Made by a program: the position numbers and the translations under genes. Shown in pieces: positions 31,375-42,451 of a DNA stretch of 42,476 bases. The notes below the pieces were generated by a model. That model was not told the origin of the DNA, ran no database searches, and was given only the letters and a program-made list of their open reading frames with translations. This stretch comes from Ophioceras dolichostomum (lineage: Eukaryota > Ascomycota > Sordariomycetes > Magnaporthales > Ophioceraceae), in the NCBI GenBank assembly GCA_003049485.1, contig PYST01000333.1, forward strand, positions 1 to 42,476, written 5' to 3'. The number at the start of each line of letters is the position of its first letter. The first letter of the stretch is position 1.

Positions 31375-33683
31375 CTATTCCTCGTCACTGCTGTCTCCGA
31401 ATATCGCCCGGAAGACCTCCTCTGCGGCCCTAGTGCCTTCGAGTGCTTCATTTTTCGTGAGATCGACGATGGTGCTAGGGGCTCTCGCCGCCTCCGTCCC
31501 TCCGCTGTTGGCTACTACCTTCTTTTCTCGAGAACCGTCACCAGTAGGTGCCGTAGAGTCGGGCAGAAACTCAAGAGTCCTGGAGGGCAGCGGCCCGTAC
31601 CCGTACGCAGCAGCGGTAGCAGACGCAGACATCGGGGCGGAGCCCGTCCTGGGCGGCCGGGTGCTAGCCAGGTCCGAACTAGGGTCCGGCTGGATGTGAA
31701 CCGGTGGTTTGACGTTGAATCTTTTGCAGAGCAGTCGGGTCGGGTAGAAGTCGTGGGTGGACCTTGTCATGGGTCCGAACATGCCCAGTTTCGCCGCCTC
31801 CTCGGCGGGGTCTGCAGGCTTGGGAGCGGGCTTGGTCACAAGGCTCTCTTCCTGCCCCTGGCCGCCGTTGCACCCGCGAGTAGGGGTCGCTGCAGACGAT
31901 GAGCTCGAGGTTGTGAATCTCGAGGCCATGAAACCGGACATCGGCTTGAAGATTCTGGCGCAGTTAAAGAACTCCTGGAATTCTCTGAGCCAGTCATCAT
32001 TGCTCATATCAGGAGGTTTCGGAGGTAGCGCCGGTCGGGAGCCGGCCTGGTACTCCAGATAAGCCCGATATCGCGACCGCTTGGCTTCGCTGTCCGCATA
32101 GGGGCCCCCTCCCCCAGCCCCTCGAGCTATTGCAGCAAATGCTGTCTCTTTATCCAACGATGGGACGTCCCGGAGAAGCTCTGCTAGCTTCTCATCCGCG
32201 GTCATGGCGAAGGCCGCGGGTATCTCCCCCTTCGCTTCCGGCAGGTTCTTATTCCCCGTAGCGTTGACGAGGCGCTCCCTTGCCGAGGCCGACATGAAGT
32301 CGAAGACCGATTTGCCTGGCAGCTGCTTCTCTCCAAGCACCTCCGCTCTCGCCTTCGGGTCAAGCTTCGAAGCTTTGGCAGCGTCGGCAGTCGACACGAA
32401 GTTCGACCTTGCAGAGCCGCCGGTCGCTTCCTGGGGTCGTTTTGACGACTTCCAGTCTGGCGGTACTTTCGGCGGTGGGTAGCTACCAGACGTTGCGATT
32501 TCGGATATGAGGGGGTCCGCTTGTTCTCCAAAAATGAAGCCGTCCAAGGGTAAGCGGCCATCACGGCACTTCTTCACCCCAAGCCCGACTTTCGCCAAGG
32601 CATTCTTCTTCCTTGATATAAACACTGGCTTGGATTTGAGCAGTGGATTCGCCGTGGTGTTACTGCTCGCGTCTTTTCTTTTCTTCTTCTTCTTGTCGCC
32701 ACCGAGTACACGGTTGTACGATATGCGAGGGCCAATTTCGTAAGGGTCCTCATCGTCAGAGCCGGTGTCGTTTAGGACGCCGAAACCCATGCCGCCTCGC
32801 CTTTTCTCCTTCGGCTTCTTCGAAGCCAGAGATAGTGGCTCAGATGGCCCAAAAACGTCGTCCTCGTCTTCCTCCTCCTCATCAGACTGACCAGGTTGTC
32901 GTGTATCACCGGTTGTGACTCGCAAAGGAGCTAGCCGTGTCTCGCCGGCAAAACCGAGACCTTTACGATCTGTTTTCCGTTCTAGTCGTATCAGTACGAC
33001 ATTCTCGGGGGCGAACAAGTGTGACTCCTGGCCGTCGTCTAGAGCCTCGTCGCTAGCTCCCACGCCGAGACGAGCCTTACGGCGGACCTTAGGACCGATG
33101 CCGTGACCGTCCTTCCAGCCCATTCTCCTCATAAGCTTGGTTCCCATCGTGTCGCCCTCGGTTCGGAAGAGCCCCGCCAGCCCAGTCGCTCGCAACGAAT
33201 CCCTCTCAGTCGAACCGAACGCAGAGAATGCCTCCGTGGTCTGCAGCTTCCTAGCCTCCTCGGCATCCGCAAGGTCCTCCTCATCCATAAAATCCTCCGG
33301 TCGCTGCTGCGAGGATTTCGGGTCATCCTTTCGGCGGTTCGACCGCGAGGAAACGAACGTCGAGGGCGTCCATCCTTCTTTGGATCCAACTGTATTGAAG
33401 TAACTGGTTGCGTGTTCGCGACAAGTTAGCGATCATGATGCCTGCGGGAGGGACTGGAAGAATTTGAACAGTCTTACCCTGCGCTGAAGCCTCCTGTGAA
33501 GGCACCGTGTAGTCTTTTCCGGCCGCGCTCGTCTCTCACCTCCTGCTTCCAGACCGGGACGTAGGAGCCATCGTCCCGAAGTTCAGGATCGAGGGGTGGT
33601 AGAGGGGTGCCAAAGAAAACGAATGGTGATTGTTTTGCCTGTAAATCGGCCTCATATGTGGCCCGAGACCTCTTGGTTGACAT
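31375..33683 (-). CDS. G-patch protein, GPATCH1 / TOUGH family (DUF1604)
   Basis: Exons are 33683-33478 and 33403-31375 (74-bp intron), giving 744 residues. The N-terminal DUF1604 block is clear: FVFFGTPLPPLDPELRDDGS, YVPVWKQEVRDERGRKRLHG, AFTGGFSAG|YFNTVGSKEGW. A G-patch lies at about 154-178 (GTKLMRRMGWKDGHGIGPKV), followed by basic and acidic linkers with a SDEEEEDEDD run. The middle carries YLEYQAGSRPALPPKPPDMS, NDDWLREFQEFFNCARIFKP and MSGFMASRF, typical of the family; it ends in an acidic SSDEE. Homologues (human GPATCH1, plant TOUGH) associate with the late spliceosome and a DEAH helicase; the G-patch is the part that activates such helicases. The start is the ATG just before TKRSR. 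Confidence 0.92.
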
Positions 33684-35551
33684 GGATGGAGACCTGGGGA
33701 GCTTCAGAGAACTGTGAGAGCTGCAAGGTCTGAAATAATGCAGACATTGCTCCGATGTCTCAAGAGTCTTGATGCGCTTGGTAGTATTATTCTTAGCGAT
33801 AGGTTGCACGTACTCTGTCCGTGATGCGGTACCTCCGTCATTGGCTAAGCTCCTGACAGGCCCGCTACTAGGCCCTCTCTCCAGGTTACAGGCAGGTAAG
33901 GCGGTGTCCGGGACCGGCTTAGTGCCGATTTCTGCCACTTGCGATAAGGCGTCCGACCTCCCACGACGCGGCGAAGGAGGGATGTCCACAATCACGGCTC
34001 AATTAATTGCTCTGGACTCAATCAGGATGCTTGCAACCTTTGGTTACGCAACGGCGAACCGGGAAATATCCGAACCCGGCAACCAGTTCTCTGGCGAGGT
34101 GAAGAGAACCTTACGCAAATGCGTTCGTTTCGAAGGCTTCTTAGCGTTTGCAAACTCTACGGGTACATTCATGTACCTAATCTAAGTGCGTGCGTAAGAG
34201 AACGGAGAATCCGATCTGCACTTTTCGCCATGCATCGGTGCCTTTTCCAGGCTGCCTGGTCACTAACACTGTGAGCAACACGTCCGTGGATCCCGTTGAT
34301 ATCGACGTTCTTATGGTCTTAGTTGTACAAACCGAGAGGAAGTTGGCAAATCCCCAGCCCCTCCACCCCTCCAACATGCCCGGCGACATGCGGTCAAAAG
34401 TGAGAAGCTTCGGGAACTGAGGTGATAACGGCTCACAGCTCAACTTCCCGTTTCATGCGCTGGACGGAAGGTATGACGAGTGGGATTTCGCTGTGTTGCT
34501 TTTGAGTCAACCCCGGCTGATTGGAGACACGCCGCTGGACATCATGTCTCCCAAGCAGCGAATGAGATCACGAGTACAGATCGACCGGATGGACTTACCA
34601 GCCAGCCAAATTCAGGCACGCGCAACCACCACTCAACAAGGTGGGTGGATTCTGTTCTAGCTTGTTCAGCTCGTTCCAGGTTGACAGAACGTAGACGACA
34701 GTGACCATGAGGGGGGAAAAAGGAGGTCGGAATGGAAAAAGAATGCCAACCAACAGCTAGGTAGTTGCCGCCGCCGCCATACATTAGAGGAACTCCGAAA
34801 GTTCTTATGGGAATTTCGCCCTGCAGCAAATTAGCCCATCGTGCCCGTCCCCGTCGTGAACTGGGTGGTGGACACATGCGCGGGAGCGGAGTCGGCATGG
34901 TCAACGTGAACGACACACTTTTGGCTGCACACACTCACACCTGTTGTCAGTTGCCTCGTTGTGTGTGGCAGCTCCGTGAGCTGTCGGCCCTGGCTGTCAG
35001 GTCCGTCTCTGCTCATTCGTTGCAAGGGTTGGCCGTCCTCATCTGGCTACCGAAATCATTACCTCATTGCGACCCAGCTCGCCAGCTCGCCGCCCTATTA
35101 TAGCGGGCTTCCTGACCTACAGTCAGAGTCCTACCTAGGGAGGATTTCCAGCCCAGCCCAGCCCGACACACACCCAGTTCCTTTGTCCTCACCTCTGAAT
35201 TCGGTTCGGATTTCTATCGATAGAATGAGATTGGAAGTCGCAAATTTTTATTATCCACTTTGATTTCCCCAGCTACGATCGTCCGCCTAGAAAATTCCCG
35301 CCGACCGACCGCCCTATTCGCAAGCACGAAAGTGCTCCGTCCTCCGTACCTCCCACTAGAGCCTGACTAGCCGTGCCCCATTGCGGCGACTTCCAAGGCC
35401 GGGGGCGGTCGCTTTGATAGAGTTCCACCGTTCTGTCTGACAACCGCTATCAATTCAGGGGTGCGCCGCCCGCCACCTCGTTCGCTGGGACGTCTGCGTT
35501 CATTTTTGAGGGATTGGATTCAGCACAGGACTCTCTGACCTCACACACATG
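33684..35551. other. Divergent intergenic region, distal part, no gene seen
   Basis: It lies between the G-patch gene (-) and KIN1 (+). Short open frames on both strands lack motifs. It should contain the G-patch gene promoter near its left end. Confidence 0.45.
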
Positions 35552-36341
35552 CTTTGGATCCGCTCGGTCATTTCACATTTCAGATTCCCGTCCCAGCACT
35601 TTACATAAGTCAACATAGGGCGACCCGTTGACGACATCCGGAAACACTTCTTCGCTTCTTCCGCCCCTTCGCGTCTTGCCTCTGGCCAGGGAAGGAAGTC
35701 AAGCTTCCACGTGCGAGCTGTCCTTGACGGCCGCCTTCCTTGCCTGCCCACCTTCTTGCCTCCCTACACCGAACCTCCCAGCCCAGCGACAAGTCACTCT
35801 GGCTGTGGTCCGTCTGTGGTCCGTGGTCCGTTGTGCCGTTGTGCCGTTGGCAGTGGGTTGATTGGGACGACAGCACGGCGCAGCAGTCAACTTTTCCAGC
35901 TACTCGAATCACGGCTTGAGCACGCATCAGACCTTTTTTTTTGCTCCACCAATTCCTAGCCAGCCGTTCTCCCGTTCGACACTTCTCTTTCCGGCACCCG
36001 AGCGCAACCACAAACATACAGTACCTACCCTACTCGCCCTCACCAAACGACCGCAGCCGAAAACACGGGAGGACTGGGTGAAAAATAAGAACAACCGGGG
36101 GAGACCCAGAGGTGAAGAGGAGAATTCACCAGCAAAGCAGAGGTGCCTGTGACAGAGATTCCAAAGCAGAAAATCCAGGGCTCGGTCGCCCATTCACCGG
36201 TCCGGGCTCAGGTGCACACCCCGTCTTCGATCACAGAACACAACACAGCATCAAGCATCTGCCCATCTCTCAGCCGTTCCACTTCTTGCTTTTGCTTTTA
36301 TTCTCGTTTTCTCTGGGCGGAGCAATCGAAGCAACCGCGCA
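35552..36341 (+). promoter_or_regulatory. AUG-free leader and promoter of KIN1
   Basis: No ATG occurs on the plus strand for 790 nt before the KIN1 start, where about a dozen are expected. The stretch is CT-rich with an 8-T run near 35934-35941. This fits a long scanned leader; an intron within it is possible. Confidence 0.5.
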
Positions 36342-39300
36342 ATGACAACGGCAATCTCAAGCAACATCGACCCGCCGCCGCCATATCCATCTTCGCCACG
36401 AAGCCAGGCGTACCAACCAGCAGTCTCCAGATCTCAGTCCACCCGAGCGCCGCGCCCCTCGACAGCAACGTCCCCAACGGCTGCTACCGGCCAGCAGCCA
36501 CTCCAACGGGCCGTGTCCCAGAGCCACCACCACCATCAACCTTCGGCCAGCATGTCCAGCCGGCCGCCTTCGTCCTCCCGTCCAGTCCAAGACGCCCTCC
36601 CGCAGCACGATTATGAGACTTCAAACGTAGCTTCGAAGCGCAGCCCCAGCAAAGACCGCCACCCGCCCATCGTCACGGCCGACTCTGCCTCACGACCACA
36701 TCGTCGCCCCAGTCAGCGCTCTGCCCATCCGGGCCACGACAACGGCGCCCCAGACATGCCCTCCGCCCGTGGTGGGGGCTCCGCCCCTCATGGCGCGTCC
36801 GACCCGCGGTCCCGCAAGAGCGGCGGACGCACGACGATCCCGGCACCGTCCGGCACGTGGCACCTGGGAAAGACTATCGGCCAGGGCAGCATGGGCAAAG
36901 TGAAGCTAGCGAGGAGAGACGACGGGGCCGAGGTAAGAGAACAAACCACACAGAATCATCGCAGTCGCCCCACTGCGTGCGTCCTAGGCGTGTGGCGACA
37001 AAGCTGACCCGTCACTTCCCATTTTCTTCCAGGTCGCATGCAAGATCATCCCCCGAGGCAACCCCGAAGACCACTCCCGCGGTGGCGAGCGGGAACGAGC
37101 CGATGTGTCAAAAGAGATCCGGACGGCTCGCGAGGCTGCAATCGTCGGCCTGCTGCAGCACCCTCACATATGTGGCCTGCGAGACGTTGTCCGGACGAAC
37201 TTCCACTGGTACATGCTGTTTGAGTACGTCAATGGCGGGCAAATGCTAGATTACATCATCTCGCACGGCAAGCTCAAGGAGAAGCAAGCGAGGAAATTCA
37301 GCCGGCAGATCGCCAGCGCACTCGACTACTGCCATCGCAACAGCATCGTGCATCGAGACCTGAAGATCGAGAACATCCTGATCAGCAAGACGGGGGACAT
37401 CAAGATCATCGACTTTGGCCTCAGCAACCTGTTTCTTCCCAAGTCACACCTCAAAACCTTCTGCGGCAGCCTGTACTTCGCCGCTCCAGAGCTGCTGCAG
37501 GCGAGGGCCTACACGGGTCCCGAGGTGGACGTCTGGAGCTTTGGCATCGTTCTATACGTCTTGGTCTGCGGGAAGGTACCGTTCGACGATCAGAGCATGC
37601 CCGCCCTCCACGCCAAGATCAAGAAGGGTCTCGTGGATTACCCCAACTGGCTCTCCACAGGTTCGTATCATCTCTGCTTGTCTTGGCCTTCCTTCCCCCC
37701 ACCCTATGCGCTCATTGTCTCCCTTCTCTATCATATCCACAACGTTGGCCGACTCGGCACTAACTCGTCGCGATGCTCTCTAGAATGCAAGCATTTGCTG
37801 TCTCGGATGCTGGTGACGGACCCCAAACAACGAGCAACCATGGGCGAGGTATTGAACCACCAGTGGATGACCAAGGGCTACAGCGGACCGCCCGAAAACT
37901 ACCTTCCCAACCGCGAGCCCCTCGCACTGCCGTTGGATATGGAAGTGATAAATCAGATGTCGGGCTTCAACTTTGGCCCTCCCGAGGTGATCAAGGCGCA
38001 GCTCACCCGGCTGCTCGAGTCGGAGGACTACCAACGGGCAGTGAAGATGCTGCAGAAGGAGAGGGAGCTGCAACAACCACCGAAGGAGCAGGAGAAGCGA
38101 CGCGGCTTCGGCTTCTACAGGCGCCGGAACTCGTTCAGTAGTAAGGACACTCTGACGACGCCGAGCTCGGAGGGTCTGCAGCTTGGAAACGACCCCCTCA
38201 ACGCCTATAACCCCCTAGTGTCGGTGTACTATCTCGTTCGAGAGAAGCAGGAGCGCGACAGGGCTGATCAGGCCGCCACTACCGCGTCCTCGAGTAAGAA
38301 AGACTCGGTTCCCGAGATCGCACCGCCCCAGGAGGCCCACACAAACTCGTCAGCGTACGAGATGCCTGGTGAGAAGGCCACCGGTGGCAGGACACGGCCA
38401 CGGGCCCGGACTCACGGCGAGGACGACGCATCAGAAGCTGTCAAGGCTGCTCAGGCTCAGCTTTCACCCACCGGGGCACACGCCCCACCGCCTGATCCTA
38501 CACGCCTAGAGATTCCTAAGAAGGAGAGTGCCGCTGCTGGGCTGCTTCGTCGCTTCAGCACAAGGCGTAGGAAAGAGCCCGAAAGGTTGGATAAAGACCG
38601 CTCTCACCCGCCCGTCGTACAGGTGCACTCACCGTCCGAGCCGCAGTCAAACCCCCCGTCGCAGACGCAGTCGCCATCAGGGCTTCGCAAGAGCTTCAGC
38701 ATTAGGAGGAGCCGACGCGATCGCGATGAGCAAGCCTCGGCGGCAGCCGCGACGTCACGACTTCGCGCGGGGAGCAGTCAGCCGCAGCACAGCGACCTCT
38801 TGAGCCCACCGCTCTCGGCGGGTGCTAATGCCCAGGGCTTCAAGAAGGGCCTTGGCCGGTCGGCCAGTGTCAACTCAGGCGAGTTCCGCCGGAGGAAGGC
38901 AATGGGCTCCTCTGCCGGTAGGGTGTCTAAGGACCCGCCTCCGACGAGCGGCTCGGACCAGTCAACGCTCCACGAGAAGGACAAGTCTCGTGGGGAACAG
39001 AGCCGACCGTCGACTAACGCCGGTGCCTCGGGAGGTGGCCTCTCTAGCACCAGCCAGCCGATGGCCATCCGGGCCAGCAGATCTCTTGGGCACGCTCGCC
39101 GCGAGAGCATTCAGGCGCGGCGGCAGCGGCGGGAGGCGGAGCGGAGCAGGGAGGCCAACGTGCCCGAAGAGACGGACGCCGAAGTGGCCGGGGCGGAAGA
39201 CGGCGGCTCCGAGGAGCGCGTCACAGATTTCGACCTGGACAAGCCGGTGTACCTCAAGGGCCTTTTCAGCGTGTCTACGACCTCGGGTAAGCCCGTCCGC

Positions 39301-39882
39301 GAGATCAGGGTCGAGCTCAAGCGCGTGCTCAGGGCCCTGGGCGTCGACTACACCGAGATCAAGGGCGGCTTCTACTGCTCCCACTCGCCCAGCATCGACC
39401 TCAAGAAGGTGGCGGCCGACCAGCAGGCGGCACCGGCCAGCCCCGGCCAGCCCACACCCGGAACAGCGGGCGGCGGCAACCACCGTCGGCGCTTCAGCTT
39501 CGGCGCCCTGCGCGGCAGCAGCGAGAACCATAACAAGGACGACATCCGGGACAACCTGGAGAAGGTGCCGCCGGTCCCGCCGACGCCGCGCACCCCCGGG
39601 AGGTCGGGGGCTGCAGCAAACGGCGCGAGCGACTCCGGCTCGGACATCTCCGAGGTCAGCGCGTCGCGGGGCAACGGCGAGTCGTCGCGCAAGGTGGCGG
39701 CGGGCGAGACGAGGACGCACGTGCGCAGCGACCTAGGCGGCAGCCTGGTGCTCGAGTTCGAGATCTTCATCGTCAAGGTGCCCATCATCTCGCTGCACGG
39801 CATCCAGTTCAAGCAGCTGAGCGGGAACACTTGGCAGTACAAGAACATGGCGGATCATATCCTGAGGGAGCTGAGGCTGTAG
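36342..39882 (+). CDS. kin1: KIN1/KIN2 (PAR-1/MARK family) serine/threonine kinase
   Basis: Exons are 36342-36932, 37033-37660 and 37784-39882, giving 1105 residues. After a disordered Ser/Pro-rich N-terminus the kinase domain starts near 171: glycine loop GQGSMG (180-185), VACK with catalytic K201, HRD 304-306, DFG 324-326, activation-loop T339 in KTFCGSLYFAAPE, the site phosphorylated in PAR-1/MARK kinases. The joins restore DGAE|VACKII and NWLST|ECKHLLSRMLV. Beyond the kinase core are VINQMSGFNFGPPEVIKAQL and a long basic, Ser-rich linker. The C-terminal KA1 domain ends the protein (LEFEIFIVKVPIISLHGIQF, then KQLSGNTWQYKNMADHILRE). In yeasts Kin1 acts at the cell cortex in polarity, exocytosis and wall integrity. 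Intron 2 is 123 bp with no in-frame stop. Confidence 0.95.
37661..37783 (+). other. KIN1 intron 2, in frame and stopless
   Basis: The intron begins GTTCGT and ends CTCTAG. Its 123 nt equal 41 codons with no in-frame stop, so retention would insert 41 residues into the kinase C-lobe rather than truncate the protein. Family alignment across the junction (LSTECKHLL) supports removal. Confidence 0.85.
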
Positions 39883-40272
39883 TCGTCCAGAAGCCTCAAC
39901 CTCGACTCCACCTTACCCTCAATCTTGTTTGGGGGGTGGGGGGGAGGGGCACATTGTCTGTATTCTTCTTCATGTCCCCGTCTTTTCTTCTCTTCTTATT
40001 CTTCATCTTGGTTTACTCTTCTTCCCGTTGCATTTCGCCTTGTTCTGCTTGTTCTATTCTTGTCAGGCCGCTGCTCGGTGGTGGTCGTAACTCCACATGT
40101 ACTCTTGGACTGGCTTAAGGCTACCATCACCATCATCAGCATCTTGGCATTATTCTTGTTTATCGTCAATACTGGACGTCTTTTTCTGTGGATCGTTGCG
40201 TGGATGTTGGTTGCTCTGCTTGCCGAAACATGGGAGACACAACAGCAACGACGATCACGGGGTGGCCGGTGA
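39883..40272 (+). other. KIN1 3' region; reading frame stays open after the stop
   Basis: After the TAG the KIN1 frame stays open for 129 sense codons to TGA at 40270-40272. The conceptual tail is hydrophobic (for example ITIISILALFLFIVN), mainly because the DNA is T/C-rich. It is most likely 3' UTR. A G-rich run sits at 39931-39949. Confidence 0.35.
39931..39949 (+). other. G-quadruplex-prone run in the KIN1 3' UTR
   Basis: Runs of 6, 7 and 4 G separated by single T and A, on the mRNA-sense strand, starting 49 nt after the stop codon. The 7-G run can supply two tetrad strands, so a four-stranded fold is possible. Confidence 0.6.
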
Positions 40273-42095
40273 TAGAGAGAGAGGTAGAGCGTACACCAAC
40301 TGCCACCACTCCGCTCCGTCCCTACCTACTCATTTTTTATTTCTTTGAGGCACTTGATGACCTAAACTTGGCGATCACTTTCAGGCTATTAACACTGATT
40401 ACTTTCTGTATGATAACTCATGTTGTTACCTGTTGTTTCCCCCTTTCTTTCGTTTCCTTCGGCTTATTCTATTTACCTACATCTTAATATCTGCTTGATT
40501 CAATGCCATTGCCATTTTCTTTTTCTGCAGATTCAGTTATTCGCGCATGCTCACACGAGCAGTTTAATAATGCCTTGCTTTCACTTTCTCCGCTCTTTTT
40601 TTCTCCTCACGAAGACTATGAGCGCTGAGATGGATGGCGACACGCCAGAGCATAAGTAATTTTATACAGATAGGAATGATGAATCTCTGCCGGAAGCATA
40701 TAGGTACCTTGGGTAGTTCGTAATACATTCTCAACCCAAGTCTCTTAGCAGATGAACGTGCCGCTTCAGGCCTTCTACGAGAAGTGCCGTGTAGTAAGGG
40801 CCTCCCTGTTTCTAAGTACCATCAAAGATACGAACGGTTTCTCCAAAAGCATGTGCAAATGCTCTCCAGCGGTCTCCCCTGTTGGGTTATCTGAGCTTTC
40901 GGCGCTATACCCCGCAGTTTTTCCCCCAATCAGGGCCCCATGCCCGCTGGAGCTGGGACCCGGACCCATTGCTGAGGCGTGGGGGACAGCAATCTTGAAC
41001 CCAGAACCTCGGACCACAGAGATCCTCCATCTCACCTCTGCCCAAACCTATCTCCAATTTTTCTCTAGCGCCCGGCCAAGCAAGGGAAAACACATTCAGT
41101 CACACGGGTATTGAGTTAGGGTAGCACGTGCAAATAGCCCTCTTACGTCTGAAGTTCGTTAGAGAGCTGCTGCAGCTTGTTTGCGTACCATTCCTAACGG
41201 GAGAAGAAAACAACAGAAAGGAGCTATAGGTACAGGGAGAAACAGAATCTCCCTCTACTCTTTTCAGATGGGCAAGTCAAGCTCTTCCTGGTTGAAACAC
41301 TACCGGCCTCTCTGTCGGTCATTAAGCTCGGTGTCAGCCGCCGTGGCCTCCTCCTCCTCCTCCTCGCCCTGCTCGTCCGAACCAGTCAAGGTCCTCGTCC
41401 GTGAGCTGCAGCTGCTGCAGGAAAACCGGCTCGGGGCGTTTTGCCGCGGGCCCGGTCGTAGCATCGTCGCAACATCTCTTACCGGGCAGCAGCACCGGCT
41501 CCTCCCCCCGCAGCTTCTCTCAAGATCGAAACGCGTTATTACCCCTTCTGCTTCTATTATCCCATATATGCCTCCCCCTCCCCTCCTCCCAGTCAATTTT
41601 GCCGTTTGCTAGGGCCAGGCCCCGGCCGCCGCCGTCTATGACGTACCCCACACTTGTGTCACTGCTCATCATCCTCATGCCCAGTCTGTAACTCGTGCTC
41701 ATCCTGCGGCCCATCCTCAGCAAGCTCACCGGCAAGCTCACCAGCAAGCTCCTCCTCGTTACCGTTCTCGTCCAAGCCCCCATCTTCACGGCTCAATTCC
41801 CCGCAGGATACCCGGCACCAGCATTAGTACGATTAACAGCAACGGCCCCGGCTACTCCTCACCATCCTCCCTTTTCAGCAAAGCTTCCATATTCCCGCCT
41901 TTCCTTTTTCCCTTCCGGTACAATCCCCCCGCGTTCCCTCCCAAGTTTGTCCTGGGAGCCGCAGGTAACAAGCCTACGTGCTGTCGCCGCCGCCGCCACC
42001 AACATTCCCGCCGCCTGTTCACAACATCGACGGTAGCAACCGCGACTGCCACGGCTGCAATCGCAACTAGACCAACAGGATCGAAGGGCAGCAGA
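40273..42095. other. Intergenic region and leader of GUT1
   Basis: Between KIN1 and GUT1. It contains the palindromic octamer AGGTACCT (40702-40709). The plus strand has no ATG from 41680 to 42095 (416 nt), consistent with a long GUT1 leader that may hold an intron. No other gene is supported. Confidence 0.45.
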
Positions 42096-42451
42096 ATGGT
42101 TGACGACGGCCGGCAGGCGAAGCGCGCCCGCATCGAGGAAGAGGAGAAGGCTGTTGCCATCCCAGCCGCCGCCACTGATGCCGTTGCTGCCCACACTAAC
42201 GATGGCAGCAACGGCGACAGCAACGAGCGTGCTAAGGTAGAAAGCAGGACAGATGAGGTCGAATGCACGCCTGGGAATGGAGCCGGCAGGCTAAAGGATG
42301 GGGAGAAGAACGGAGAGGCGGAGCGTGACGATGTCTTTGTCGGAAGCATCGACCAAGGCACAACGTCGTCGCGCTTCATAATCTTCGACCGTAACGGCGA
42401 GCCGGTTGCTGGCCACCAGATAGAGTTCGAGAATCTCTATCCTAAGTCAGG
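42096..42451 (+). CDS. gut1: Glycerol kinase, first coding exon (3' end outside window)
   Basis: ATG at 42096 opens a frame to a GTACGT donor at 42452. Residues 81-118 give FVGSIDQGTTSSRFIIFDRN then QIEFENLYPKSG, the start of the FGGY-family ATPase domain of glycerol kinase, with the DQGTTSSR phosphate-binding motif. The split glycine codon fits the family's SGW continuation. The enzyme phosphorylates glycerol with ATP to sn-glycerol 3-phosphate, the entry to glycerol use and lipid synthesis. About 80 residues precede the domain (charged, KRARIEEEEK and Ala/Asn/Glu-rich), much longer than in most glycerol kinases; no other in-frame ATG lies between. The rest of the gene is beyond the window. 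Confidence 0.9.

Noticed and set aside
37105..39882. Single uninterrupted KIN1 frame of 925 codons
   Set aside because: It reads through the 123-nt intron at 37661-37783 and lacks the N-terminal exons and the ATP-binding loop; the spliced model restores family motifs.
41695..42036. Possible mitochondrial presequence upstream of GUT1
   Set aside because: The frame starts at GTG, ends in a stop before the GUT1 ATG, and lies in an otherwise AUG-free leader.
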